From: Corynebacterium caspium DSM 44850
GTDB lineage: Bacteria > Actinomycetota > Actinomycetes > Mycobacteriales > Mycobacteriaceae
DNA: 64,000 nt
Assembly: GCF_030440555.1 (NCBI RefSeq)
Contig: NZ_CP047118.1
Coordinates: 806,001 to 870,000 of the forward strand
Reading direction: 5' to 3'
The notes beneath the pieces are model-generated. The model was not told the DNA's origin, did no database searches, and saw only the letters and a list, made by a program, of their open reading frames with translations. Both the position numbers and the translations under genes were made by a program. This document shows, one piece after another, positions 17,798 to 25,566 of the stretch (positions are counted from its first letter, which is position 1; every line of letters starts with the position of its first letter).

Positions 17798-17868
17798 GGT
17801 GGAATGGCCGAGTGGTGAGGCAAGGGTCTGCAAAACCCTGCACACGGGTTCGATTCCCGTTTCCACCT
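17798..17868 (+). tRNA. tRNA-Cys(GCA)
   Basis: A 71-nt cloverleaf: acceptor GGTGGAA/TTCCACC, anticodon stem AGGGT/ACCCT with loop CTGCAAA (anticodon GCA), T arm ACGGG-TTCGATT-CCCGT. The discriminator T73 is the identity element of cysteine tRNAs. Confidence 0.95.
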
Positions 17869-17874
17869 CAAGTG

Positions 17875-17945
17875 GCGCGTTTAGCTCAGTGGTAGAGCGC
17901 TTTCTTTAAAGGAAGATGTCACTGGTTCGATCCCAGTATCGTGCA
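17875..17945 (+). tRNA. Aberrant valine-like tRNA with anticodon UAA (probable tRNA pseudogene)
   Basis: The sequence outside the anticodon arm is nearly the same as tRNA-Val(GAC): D stem GCTC/GAGC, T arm ACTGG-TTCGATC-CCAGT, same 3' spacer and following tRNA-Gly. The anticodon arm is different: CTTTC, loop TTTAAAG, then GAAGA, giving anticodon TAA (17907-17909). The stem is defective (27-43 is C-A), and the gene is one nt shorter than its twin, consistent with loss of one A from a GAAAG arm. The acceptor stem also has a T6-T67 mismatch and a G-T pair. A UAA anticodon would read Leu codons, yet the long variable arm of leucine tRNAs is absent. Probably non-functional; see findings. Confidence 0.6.
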
Positions 17946-17967
17946 CTGCGAACCTTTTGGTTTGCTT

Positions 17968-18040
17968 GCGGATGTAGCGCAGTTGGTAGCGCATCACCTT
18001 GCCAAGGTGAGGGTCGCGAGTTCGAATCTCGTCATCCGCT
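17968..18040 (+). tRNA. tRNA-Gly(GCC), copy 3
   Basis: Identical to copies 1 and 2. It follows the aberrant Val-like tRNA after a spacer that differs by one base from the spacer between tRNA-Val(GAC) and Gly copy 2, showing a segmental duplication. Confidence 0.95.
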
Positions 18041-18051
18041 CCAAAAATGGC

Positions 18052-18083
18052 ACCCGTCACGTAAATTTACGTGGCGGGTTTTG
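18052..18083 (+). terminator. Terminator of the tRNA cluster
   Basis: ACCCGTCACGTAAA (18052-18065) pairs with TTTACGTGGCGGGT (18066-18079) as a continuous palindrome with two G-T pairs, followed by TTTTGCT. It ends the tRNA transcript. Confidence 0.85.
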
Positions 18084-18277
18084 CTATATTCCTAAAAATT
18101 TTCCAGCCGTGCAGAGATACCTATCTGAATAAGCTAGCTAAATATAGGTACACTCGGCCGTTAATCAGCTAGAAAACTTAAAATCTTCTGCTAATCAAAA
18201 ACAGTTCGGGAACTTATTTCCGGTTTCTTGCGACAACTACATCGCAACTACTAGTGGACCAAAGGATTAATAACACC

Positions 18278-18847
18278 GTGATCTCACTCCATTTGCGGCA
18301 GCAATTCGCTGCTCTAGCAGCAATGCTAGTGATGCTGCTAGCCGTGACTATGATATTTTCTCCCCGGGCAGAGGCACATGATTCGGTAATTAATTCAGAT
18401 CCGGCCGCAGAAGCTGTAATTGCAGAATTTCCACGCACTATAACCCTAGAGTTTTCTGGAGAACCGCGCCCCAATTTTAATACCGTAGCTATTTCCAATG
18501 CAGCTACCGGGGAAGTGCTCTTTAGCGGTCAACCACAACTAAATGGTCATATAGTGAGCCTGGATTTACCGGCAGACCTCACAGGTGGTCCAGGTGAATA
18601 TCTCATTGGTTTTCAAATAACTTCATCCGATGGCCACGCCACCCGTGGGAAAACAACTTTCACAGTAGCTGCCAACCCCGGTTCAGAAGCTAGCTCTGTA
18701 GCTTCACCAACAGCAGCTGGAGATAGTACAACTGCATCGGATGCAAATAATCCGGTAGAAAATAATAAAATCCTGATTCTTAGTGGATTTGGATTCCTGC
18801 TTGCCGCGGCGGTACTTGCGGTACGTTTCTGGAAACCACGCAAATAA
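18278..18847 (+). CDS. CopC-domain copper resistance protein, membrane-anchored
   Basis: An exported copper-binding protein. From GTG 18278 (AAAGGA 11 nt upstream) it is 189 aa. The signal peptide is about 33 residues and ends in AEA, which would leave His as the first mature residue (HDSVINSDPAAE), the classical N-terminal copper ligand of CopC. The Ig-like CopC domain runs to about residue 130 and includes ITLEFSGEP and the second conserved His in SSDGHATRGKTTF. A Ser/Thr-rich linker follows, then one C-terminal helix (ILILSGFGFLLAAAVLAVRF) and WKPRK. No CopD half is fused. It is first of three genes with a PCuAC lipoprotein and a DyP peroxidase. Confidence 0.88.
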   Translation: MISLHLRQQFAALAAMLVMLLAVTMIFSPRAEAHDSVINSDPAAEAVIAEFPRTITLEFSGEPRPNFNTVAISNAATGEVLFSGQPQLNGHIVSLDLPADLTGGPGEYLIGFQITSSDGHATRGKTTFTVAANPGSEASSVASPTAAGDSTTASDANNPVENNKILILSGFGFLLAAAVLAVRFWKPRK

Positions 18848-18917
18848 AGCTAGTGCTAGCTTAAATAACCTAGCCGCTGGCATATGTTCCTTATAAAAAA
18901 CTGAAAGGTCTTAAATA

Positions 18918-19562
18918 ATGAAAATTTCTACTCGCGTAGGGGTACTCGCAGTATCAGCTTTAACCGCAACTTCCTTGGTTGCTTGCTCCAAAGACAAGCC
19001 CGCAGCTATGGAGGATTCGACTAGCTCTACCACCGCAACCAGCGCCATGACTGCTGCTATGCCTAATTTGGAATTTGATAATGCAGTAGTTCGAGCCATG
19101 GATGAAGGCAACTCCATGACTGCCGTATTTGGAACTTTGCATAATAAATCCGATAAGGCACTACATATCACCGGATTTACCACTTCTCTAGGCAACGCCC
19201 GCTATGAAATCCATGAGGTAGTTGACGGCCTGATGCGCGAAAAAGAAGCCGGCCTAACCATCGCCCCTGGTGCTAGCGTAGAGCTTGCTCCCGGACATGA
19301 GCACTTCATGATCATGGAATATCCCAGTGCGATTAAAGCCGGCGACACTTTGGACCTAAAAGTACAAGTTGAAGGCGGATCCGATATCGAGTTCAAGGCG
19401 CTTCCGGTGCGTACTATTGGTGCTGGCGATGAAAAATACGGTGATCTCGCCGGCCACGAAGGACACGCAGGCATGAGTGACCATGCAGGCATGAGCGAGC
19501 ACGCAGGCATGAGCGAGCACGCAGGCATGAGCGAGCACGGCGAAATGAAGCATGATAAATAA
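18918..19562 (+). CDS. PCu(A)C-type copper chaperone lipoprotein with His/Met repeats
   Basis: A surface lipoprotein for periplasmic-side copper handling, possibly delivering Cu to cytochrome oxidase. The 214-aa product has a lipobox LVAC with Cys23. The PCu(A)C domain (about 50-165) holds ligand candidates H99, M106, H129 and M131 in YEIHEVVDGLM and PGHEHFMIM. The C-terminus carries four tandem hexapeptides HAGMS(D/E) (residues 183-206), then HGEMKH. Such a His/Met tail should bind several copper ions. The repeats are encoded by an 18-bp tandem DNA repeat (19464-19535). A Shine-Dalgarno (GAAAGG) precedes ATG 18918. It lies between the copC-like gene and the DyP gene. Confidence 0.9.
   Translation: MKISTRVGVLAVSALTATSLVACSKDKPAAMEDSTSSTTATSAMTAAMPNLEFDNAVVRAMDEGNSMTAVFGTLHNKSDKALHITGFTTSLGNARYEIHEVVDGLMREKEAGLTIAPGASVELAPGHEHFMIMEYPSAIKAGDTLDLKVQVEGGSDIEFKALPVRTIGAGDEKYGDLAGHEGHAGMSDHAGMSEHAGMSEHAGMSEHGEMKHDK
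19464..19535 (+). repeat. Tandem 18-bp coding repeat, four copies
   Basis: Units of about CACGCAGGCATGAGCGAG encode HAGMSE. Copies 3 and 4 are identical, and copies 1 and 2 differ at a few bases (GTGACCAT for GCGAGCAC). The low divergence suggests recent expansion by slippage within the lipoprotein gene. Confidence 0.9.
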
Positions 19563-19598
19563 GGTTTAAATTAAAACCTTAGAAGGAAGTAAAAAACA

Positions 19599-20909
19599 AT
19601 GGGCAGTCAAGATTCCTCCCTTGAAGATGAACTTTCCAAAGCATCCGGCTTTAGCCGCAGAGGCTTTATCTCTGGGGCAGGTTTAGGAGTTTCTGGTGCT
19701 GTATTAGCTGGTTATTCCGGGTTAAGCAGTTCTAATAGTGCCGCGGCTGCCCATATACCGGCCACAAATCCTGGCAGTGATGCAAAAGAGAATTTGGGAA
19801 CGCAAACCATTGAGTTCACTGGTTTACACCAAGCTGGTATTGCAACTTTGCACCAAGCGTCACTCACCATGGCAGCTTTTAATTTCCTGCCAGGTACAGA
19901 TCGGGCAGATATGCGTCGACTGCTCAAACTCTGGACTGAGGATGCTAAAGATCTTTGTGAAGGACGCACCCCGCCTGGTTCTTTAGAACCGGAAATGACT
20001 CGGCTGCCAGCTAATCTCACGATCACCTGTGGTTTGGGTCCCAGCTTTTTTAAAAAGGCTGGGTTAACAGATAAAAAACCTGCCTGGTTAGAACCGCTCC
20101 CAGCATTTAAGCGCGATGAATTAGATCCCCAATGGTCTGAGACAGATATAGTGCTACAAATTTGCGGCGATGATCCGATAACCGTTGCTCATGCCACTCG
20201 TCATATGTTGCGAGCCGGGATTGATTATGCAAAAGCTGCGTGGTTCCAACAAGGATTCATGCATGCCAGAGGAGTTTTAGGGGAGCGTGAAACCCCGCGT
20301 AACCTCTTTGGGCAAAAAGATGGCACCATTAATCCTCGGACTCCAGCAGAACTTGATGCGCACGTATGGATAGATAACACCCGTTCCCAAGATGGAAACG
20401 CTCCAACTTGGCTGAATGGCGGAACTTCAATGATTGTGCGTCGGGTCGCCATGCATTTGGATACGTGGGAAAAATTAGACCGCACTTCTAGAGAAGTCGC
20501 AGTTGGGCGCGCTCTAGATACCGGGGCTCCATTATCTGGAGGAGACGAATTTAGCGAAGCTGATCTTTCAGCCACAGATGAATTTGGTTTGCCAGCTATT
20601 GATCCGATGAGCCATGTGGCCCGTTCTAAGGCGCCGGCAGAGCATCCGGAGCAACAAATTTTGCGACGCCCCTATAACTATGATTTGCCACCTGATCCGG
20701 CTCGGGCAGATAGCTCAAATTCCGGATTAATCTTCATATGTTTCCAGCGTGACCCACTAACCCAGTTTGTGCCTATCCAAGAACGGCTAGATGAGATCGA
20801 CCGGCTCAACGAATGGATTACACATATTGGTTCGTCGGTATACGCCATTGTGCCAGGAATTCACCCAAATGGAGATAGCTACTGGGCACAATCCTTATTA
20901 GAAAGCTGA
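19599..20909 (+). CDS. Tat-exported DyP-type haem peroxidase
   Basis: A dye-decolourising peroxidase (EfeB-like class), exported folded with haem. The 436-aa precursor has the Tat motif SRRGFISG at residues 19-26 and a hydrophobic stretch ending near SAAAAH. The DyP signature appears as LFGQKDGTINPRT (the GxxDG block with the catalytic Asp), IVRRVAMHLDTWEKL, DPMSHVARSKAP (proximal His) and IFICFQRDPLTQFVPIQERL. A Shine-Dalgarno (GAAGGAAG) precedes ATG 19599. It is last of the CopC/PCuAC/DyP group. Neither an EfeU permease nor an EfeO gene is adjacent, so a role in Fe2+ import is not supported here. Confidence 0.9.
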   Translation: MGSQDSSLEDELSKASGFSRRGFISGAGLGVSGAVLAGYSGLSSSNSAAAAHIPATNPGSDAKENLGTQTIEFTGLHQAGIATLHQASLTMAAFNFLPGTDRADMRRLLKLWTEDAKDLCEGRTPPGSLEPEMTRLPANLTITCGLGPSFFKKAGLTDKKPAWLEPLPAFKRDELDPQWSETDIVLQICGDDPITVAHATRHMLRAGIDYAKAAWFQQGFMHARGVLGERETPRNLFGQKDGTINPRTPAELDAHVWIDNTRSQDGNAPTWLNGGTSMIVRRVAMHLDTWEKLDRTSREVAVGRALDTGAPLSGGDEFSEADLSATDEFGLPAIDPMSHVARSKAPAEHPEQQILRRPYNYDLPPDPARADSSNSGLIFICFQRDPLTQFVPIQERLDEIDRLNEWITHIGSSVYAIVPGIHPNGDSYWAQSLLES

Positions 20910-21067
20910 ATATTTCAAAAATTTAAGGGCAGGGCTAAGCAATACCGGACCCAACAGGTAACATAAGGCAGATACGCCCCCTTCGACGGGGTATTCAGCT
21001 ATGCACAAAGTAATAGCGGCCAGGTATGCCGTTATTTCCGAAGCTCAAGAAGGAGCACGCCCAACTC

Positions 21068-23146
21068 ATGGCACATGTCAATGAAAATTCTCAAATCCCC
21101 GCAAATCCTGTTCTCGCAACTTTTAAAGTGCCTGCCGGGACTGCCGTGGGGGCAGCAATGCATGAACTTCAGCTACCAAATAAAGGCCCCGAAGCCATTG
21201 TGGTGGTAAAAGATTCCACTGGAGCCCTAAAAGATCTTTCTTTTGTGCCAGAGACCGATGCTGAGTTCACTCCTGTGCCTGCAAACTCTGAAGAAGGACG
21301 TGCAGTAATCCGGCACTCCTGTGCACACGTGCTAGCTCAAGCAGTACAGCTAGAGTTCCCCGGCACGAAGCTCGGAATTGGTCCAGCTGTCGAAAATGGT
21401 TTTTATTATGACTTCGACGTCGCTGAGCCCTTCACCCCGGAAGACCTTAAAACTTTAGAGCGCCGGATGAAGAAAATCATCAAAACCGGCCAACGATTTG
21501 AACGCCGAGTATGGGCATCGCAAGAAGAAGCCCGCGCAGCTCTAGCTGATGAACCATATAAATTAGAACTCATCGAAGATAAGGGCAATGTAGACCCGAA
21601 TTCTGATGAAGCCACTGAAATCGGTGCTGGTGAACTCACCGCCTATGACAATATCAACCCGCGCACCGGGGAAGTAGAATGGTTTGATTTATGTCGAGGA
21701 CCACACATCCCCACCACCCGCTATATTCCTGCTTTTGCACTGACCCGGGCCTCCGCAGCTTATTGGCGCGGTGACCAAAATAATGCCGGGTTACAACGGA
21801 TTTATGGAACCGCCTGGGAGTCCAAAGAAAAACTGGACGAATACCAGACCATGCTGATTGAAGCCGAAAAACGAGATCATCGTCGGCTAGGTCAAGAGTT
21901 GGACTTATTTAGCTTCCCCGAAGAGGTAGGCCCTGGCCTTCCGGTATTCCACCCCAATGGCGGCATAATTCGCATGGAGATGGAACAGCATTCCCGGCGT
22001 CGCCATTTGGAAGCTAATTACAGCTTTGTAAATACTCCACACTTGACTAAGGCGGAACTTTTTAAGAAGTCCGGGCACTTAGACTGGTATGCAGAGGGCA
22101 TGTACCCACCCATGAAAATTGATGGGGAAGTAGCCGAGGACGGCACGGTTACCAAGCAGGCGCAAGACTACTATATGAAGCCCATGAACTGCCCGATGCA
22201 CAATTTGATCTTTGCTTCGCGAGGTCGTTCGTACCGGGAACTTCCACTGCGCCTCTTTGAATTTGGCACCGTCTACCGTTATGAAAAATCTGGGGTAGTC
22301 CACGGCTTAACTCGTTCGCGCGGTTTCACCCAAGACGATGCGCATATTTACTGCACCGAAGAACAGCTAGAAACTGAGCTCACCAAAGTACTGCAGTTCA
22401 TTATCTCCTTGCTCAAAGATTATGGCCTGGAAGATTTTTATCTAGAGCTATCCACCAAAGATCCGAAGAAATATGTCGGAGATGATGAAATTTGGGAACG
22501 CGCTACTAGCATTTTGAGCAATGTAGCTACTGCCTCTGGTTTGGAATTAGTACCCGATCCAGCCGGTGCCGCATTTTATGGTCCAAAAATTTCAGTTCAG
22601 GCTCGGGATGCTATTGGTCGCAGCTGGCAGATGTCTACCGTGCAGCTGGACTTCAACTTGCCAGAGCGCTTCCAATTGGAATACACCGCGCCCGACGGCT
22701 CTAAGCAGCGCCCAATTATGATTCACCGGGCCCTATTTGGTTCAATCGAACGTTTCTTCGGGGTGCTAACTGAGCATTATGCTGGAGCTTTCCCTGCTTG
22801 GTTGGCTCCGCATCAGGTAATCGGAATTCCGGTAGCAGAGAATTTCGTAGGTTATTTAGAAGATATCACTGCACAGTTAAGGGCTCGTGGAATTCGTGCG
22901 GATGTGGATAGCTCTGATGATCGGATGCAAAAGAAGATCCGCAATCACACCACTGGCAAAGTTCCTTTCATGCTCCTAGCTGGTGGACATGATGTAGAAG
23001 CAGAAGCTGTGAGCTTCCGGTTCTTAGATGGCACCCAGATAAATGGGGTACCAGTTGCTGAAGCTATCGAATTAATTGATTCCTGGATACGCGAGCACAT
23101 CAATGCCCAGCCTTCTAAAGAAGCGATGCTGGAACGTCGTAAGTAG
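21068..23146 (+). CDS. thrS: Threonyl-tRNA synthetase
   Basis: Class II synthetase that charges tRNA-Thr. I place the start at ATG 21068 (692 aa), which has GAAGGAG 12 nt upstream. An ATG at 21026 lacks this. Domains in order are TGS (about 15-80), the editing domain with [16 protein letters not shown] (zinc-binding His pair), the catalytic core with motif 2 ([26 protein letters not shown], split here as [11 protein letters not shown] and [11 protein letters not shown]), the zinc site MNCPMHN, and motif 3 [11 protein letters not shown], plus an anticodon-binding C-terminus. It heads the HIT/PIM gene group. No T-box is seen upstream. Confidence 0.97.
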   Translation: MAHVNENSQIPANPVLATFKVPAGTAVGAAMHELQLPNKGPEAIVVVKDSTGALKDLSFVPETDAEFTPVPANSEEGRAVIRHSCAHVLAQAVQLEFPGTKLGIGPAVENGFYYDFDVAEPFTPEDLKTLERRMKKIIKTGQRFERRVWASQEEARAALADEPYKLELIEDKGNVDPNSDEATEIGAGELTAYDNINPRTGEVEWFDLCRGPHIPTTRYIPAFALTRASAAYWRGDQNNAGLQRIYGTAWESKEKLDEYQTMLIEAEKRDHRRLGQELDLFSFPEEVGPGLPVFHPNGGIIRMEMEQHSRRRHLEANYSFVNTPHLTKAELFKKSGHLDWYAEGMYPPMKIDGEVAEDGTVTKQAQDYYMKPMNCPMHNLIFASRGRSYRELPLRLFEFGTVYRYEKSGVVHGLTRSRGFTQDDAHIYCTEEQLETELTKVLQFIISLLKDYGLEDFYLELSTKDPKKYVGDDEIWERATSILSNVATASGLELVPDPAGAAFYGPKISVQARDAIGRSWQMSTVQLDFNLPERFQLEYTAPDGSKQRPIMIHRALFGSIERFFGVLTEHYAGAFPAWLAPHQVIGIPVAENFVGYLEDITAQLRARGIRADVDSSDDRMQKKIRNHTTGKVPFMLLAGGHDVEAEAVSFRFLDGTQINGVPVAEAIELIDSWIREHINAQPSKEAMLERRK

Positions 23147-23184
23147 CTACAGAATTACGCATTGCAGGATACTTATTTCTCTAG

Positions 23185-23233
23185 GCGTTGATAGGTAGAT
23201 GCTTTAATATATAGCAGCTATATCTATCAGCGC
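23185..23233 (+). other. Intergenic stem-loop between thrS and the HIT gene
   Basis: GCGTTGATAG (23185-23194) pairs with CTATCAGCGC (23224-23233), 10 bp with one G-T, around an AT-rich loop. There is no T-run after it, so it is not a clear terminator. It may be a processing or stability hairpin. Confidence 0.3.
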
Positions 23234-23273
23234 TTAGAATATAACGGAACAGCTTGCAAATAAGGAGAAGTAG

Positions 23274-23897
23274 TTGAGCACTGCCACTAACCCCGCTGAA
23301 AGCTCGCAGCAGGATTCCCAAAAGTGGGTGGATCAGGGGGTCGGAAAGCCAGATCGGTTAACTCGACTCTGGGCTCCTTATCGAATGAGTTATATTGCAG
23401 ATACTACTGAAGATGGGGCTAGCGATCCCTTTTTAAAAGCTCCTACCCTTAAAGACGAAGATGCTTTAATTATTGCTCGGGGTAATACTGTTTATGCTCT
23501 CCTAAATTTATTTCCTTATAATGCAGGCCATTTAATGGTAATTCCTTATCGTAAGGTGGCTAATTTAGAAGATCTTTCTGCCACTGAATCCGCTGAGCTT
23601 ATGGAATTTGGGCAACTGGCTATTCGTACCCTAAAAAAAGTCTCAAATCCTCAGGGAATAAATGTCGGTTTCAATTTAGGACAAGGCTCGGGTGGGTCTG
23701 TTAATGATCATTTGCATATGCATGTCGTCCCACGATGGAGTGGTGATGCAAATTTCATGACAGTAATTGGGGGCACCAAAGTTCTGCCGCAATTACTTAA
23801 AGAAACTCGCACGCTGCTAGCTACTGGCTGGCAGGAAGTATTGCATGAAGAAGAATTAAAATATAGACAAACTGCAGAAAGGACAGACCATGCTTAG
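23274..23897 (+). CDS. HIT family nucleotide hydrolase/transferase
   Basis: A histidine-triad protein, possibly an AP4A phosphorylase or adenylyl hydrolase. The 207-aa product starts at TTG 23274, with AAGGAG 9 nt upstream. The triad appears as NDHLHMHVVPRW near residue 150, preceded by NLFPYNAGHLMVIPYR, the typical substrate-binding region. The gene overlaps pgsA by 8 nt and is fixed upstream of pgsA in the mycolata (a homologous order exists in Mycobacterium tuberculosis), which links it to phosphatidylinositol synthesis only by position. Confidence 0.9.
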   Translation: MSTATNPAESSQQDSQKWVDQGVGKPDRLTRLWAPYRMSYIADTTEDGASDPFLKAPTLKDEDALIIARGNTVYALLNLFPYNAGHLMVIPYRKVANLEDLSATESAELMEFGQLAIRTLKKVSNPQGINVGFNLGQGSGGSVNDHLHMHVVPRWSGDANFMTVIGGTKVLPQLLKETRTLLATGWQEVLHEEELKYRQTAERTDHA

Positions 23898-24555
23898 TAT
23901 TCATGGCAGAAAACCTGCTGCAGTAGTAATTGAGCCTATTGCGCGCGGCCTGCTTAAACTAGGTCTTAGCGCTAATCTCATAACTGTAATTGGTGCCATT
24001 ATTACGGTCCTAATTACGGTTATTTTTATTCCTTATGGATGGCTTGCCGCAGCTGCGATTCTATCTGGTATTTTTGCCGCTTCAGATATGGTAGATGGAA
24101 CCATGGCCAGGCTTAGCGGTGGGGGCACAAAATTTGGTTCCACTTTAGATGCCACTTGTGATCGCATTACTGACGGGGTACTTTTTGCCACCATTACTTG
24201 GTGGCTAATTTATCGTTATGAAGCCGCTATCCCTTTAGTAATTGCTTCTATGATTGTTCTAGTTGGGTCCCAAGTTATTTCTTATGTTAAAGCTCGTGGT
24301 GAAGCTAATAATTTGAAAATAAATGGGGGATTAATTGAGCGCCCAGAACGGTTAATTATTGGCCTAGTTGGGCTGGGACTACAAGGTTTTGGAATACCTT
24401 TCGCTATCGATATTGCCATCTGGATCTTAGCCGCTGGCAGTATCTTTACGGTTATACAACGAATTTGGATTGCCGCAAAAGACCCGCATGCTCAAGAAAA
24501 AATAGCACCACCATTAGGGGCCAAAGACCTCTCTAATGCGATTGCCGAGCATTAA
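23890..24555 (+). CDS. pgsA: Phosphatidylinositol phosphate synthase (CDP-alcohol phosphatidyltransferase)
   Basis: Transfers phosphatidyl from CDP-diacylglycerol to inositol-1-phosphate, making PI-phosphate, the base lipid of PIMs and lipomannan. The 221-aa membrane protein has the CDP-OH-P signature DMVDGTMARLSGGGTKFGSTLD with four Asp residues (the last in ATCDR). Six hydrophobic helices are evident. It overlaps the HIT gene and abuts patA (stop TAA directly followed by ATG), so it is part of a tight operon. The adjacent patA and pimA support PI rather than PG specificity. Confidence 0.92.
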   Translation: MLSIHGRKPAAVVIEPIARGLLKLGLSANLITVIGAIITVLITVIFIPYGWLAAAAILSGIFAASDMVDGTMARLSGGGTKFGSTLDATCDRITDGVLFATITWWLIYRYEAAIPLVIASMIVLVGSQVISYVKARGEANNLKINGGLIERPERLIIGLVGLGLQGFGIPFAIDIAIWILAAGSIFTVIQRIWIAAKDPHAQEKIAPPLGAKDLSNAIAEH

Positions 24556-25566
24556 ATGCAGCCACTATACCGCCTTTTGGCGCGACTCTTGGGTGCACAT
24601 ATTGATCCAGTAGAACCCGTAGATGCGGCTACCGTCGGTTATTTTGCCGGTTGGAAATTAGTTGGCTGGCTTCCAGAAAAAATAGTACGCAAGCTATTCG
24701 AAATAGCAGCAGATGTGATTTCCAAAAACGGCCGCGGCATGCAGCAACTTCGCTTAAATCTAATTCGTGTGGTCGGGGCTGAAAATGTTACTAAAAAATT
24801 AGTAAGAGATTCTGTGCGCTCTTATGCCCGCTATTGGGTAGAAGCATTTCGTCTAGAAAAGCTTTCTAAGCAGCCAGATTTTTGGCAAAAGTTAAAGTCT
24901 GGAGTAATAGGTGAGCAATATTTCCAAGAATCCTATAAGCGTGGAAAAGGGGTTATCTTGTGTATGCCCCATACTGGAAATTGGGATATGGCTGGAGCCT
25001 ATCTTGCACATGAATACACCGGATTTACCACTGTTGCAGAAAGATTGCGCCCAGAATCTTTATTTCAAGCATTCGTAGATTTCCGCCATAATCTAGGTTT
25101 TGAAGTCTTAGCACTATCCGGCGGAATTTCTCCGCTACCCAGGCTTAAAGAAGTTTTGGAAAATGGGGGAGTAGTTTGCCTATTAGCAGAAAGAGATATT
25201 AAAGGACGCGGTATTGAGGTGGAATTTTTTGGGGAGATTACCACCATGCCAGTAGGTAGCGCACAACTTGCCATAGAAACCGGTGCTGCTCTTCACGTAG
25301 TGCATTCTTCGTTTATCCCGGAAACTACAGAGGAAATAGGGCGAAAATCTACCAAATCCGAGCTAGGATGGCGATTAGAAGTATCTCCCCAGATACCAAT
25401 TTCGAAGCTTCCTGATATGGTCCAAGAGATGGCCACCCAATTTGCCGCAAATATAGCGAAGTATCCTGCAGATTGGCATATTTTACAGCCACTTTGGCTA
25501 GCGGATCGGAAAAAGATAAACAAAAACTCCACTGCAAATACTGGTGGTACTAAGGCAAAAATATGA
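24556..25566 (+). CDS. patA: Phosphatidylinositol mannoside acyltransferase
   Basis: Transfers palmitoyl from acyl-CoA to the mannose of PIM1/PIM2 at the cytoplasmic face. The 336-aa protein belongs to the LpxL/HtrB acyltransferase superfamily. The catalytic HX4D-type motif is visible in VILCMPHTGNWDMAGAYLAH, followed by VCLLAERDIKGRGIEVEFFG. It starts on the base after the pgsA stop and overlaps pimA by 4 nt (ATGA). The last 20 residues are hydrophilic (KKINKNSTANTGGTKAKI). Confidence 0.91.
   Translation: MQPLYRLLARLLGAHIDPVEPVDAATVGYFAGWKLVGWLPEKIVRKLFEIAADVISKNGRGMQQLRLNLIRVVGAENVTKKLVRDSVRSYARYWVEAFRLEKLSKQPDFWQKLKSGVIGEQYFQESYKRGKGVILCMPHTGNWDMAGAYLAHEYTGFTTVAERLRPESLFQAFVDFRHNLGFEVLALSGGISPLPRLKEVLENGGVVCLLAERDIKGRGIEVEFFGEITTMPVGSAQLAIETGAALHVVHSSFIPETTEEIGRKSTKSELGWRLEVSPQIPISKLPDMVQEMATQFAANIAKYPADWHILQPLWLADRKKINKNSTANTGGTKAKI

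Larger units (their letters stand above)
17656..18040 (+). repeat. Duplicated Val-Gly tRNA unit (3' parts 17656-17751 and 17945-18040)
   Basis: The two 96-nt segments, from the last base of the Val tRNA through spacer to the end of tRNA-Gly, differ by a single base (A to G in the spacer hairpin). The homology extends back into the Val T arms. The Cys tRNA lies between the copies. Confidence 0.9.

Noticed and set aside
17941..18132. 63-codon frame over tRNA-Gly copy 3 and its terminator
   Set aside because: Same tRNA-derived peptide as above, running through a terminator hairpin.
20910..21067. Possible T-box or attenuator before thrS
   Set aside because: A small hairpin (ATACGCCCC with GGGGTAT) exists, but no T-box sequence or specifier loop could be found and no U-run follows. 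Not called.
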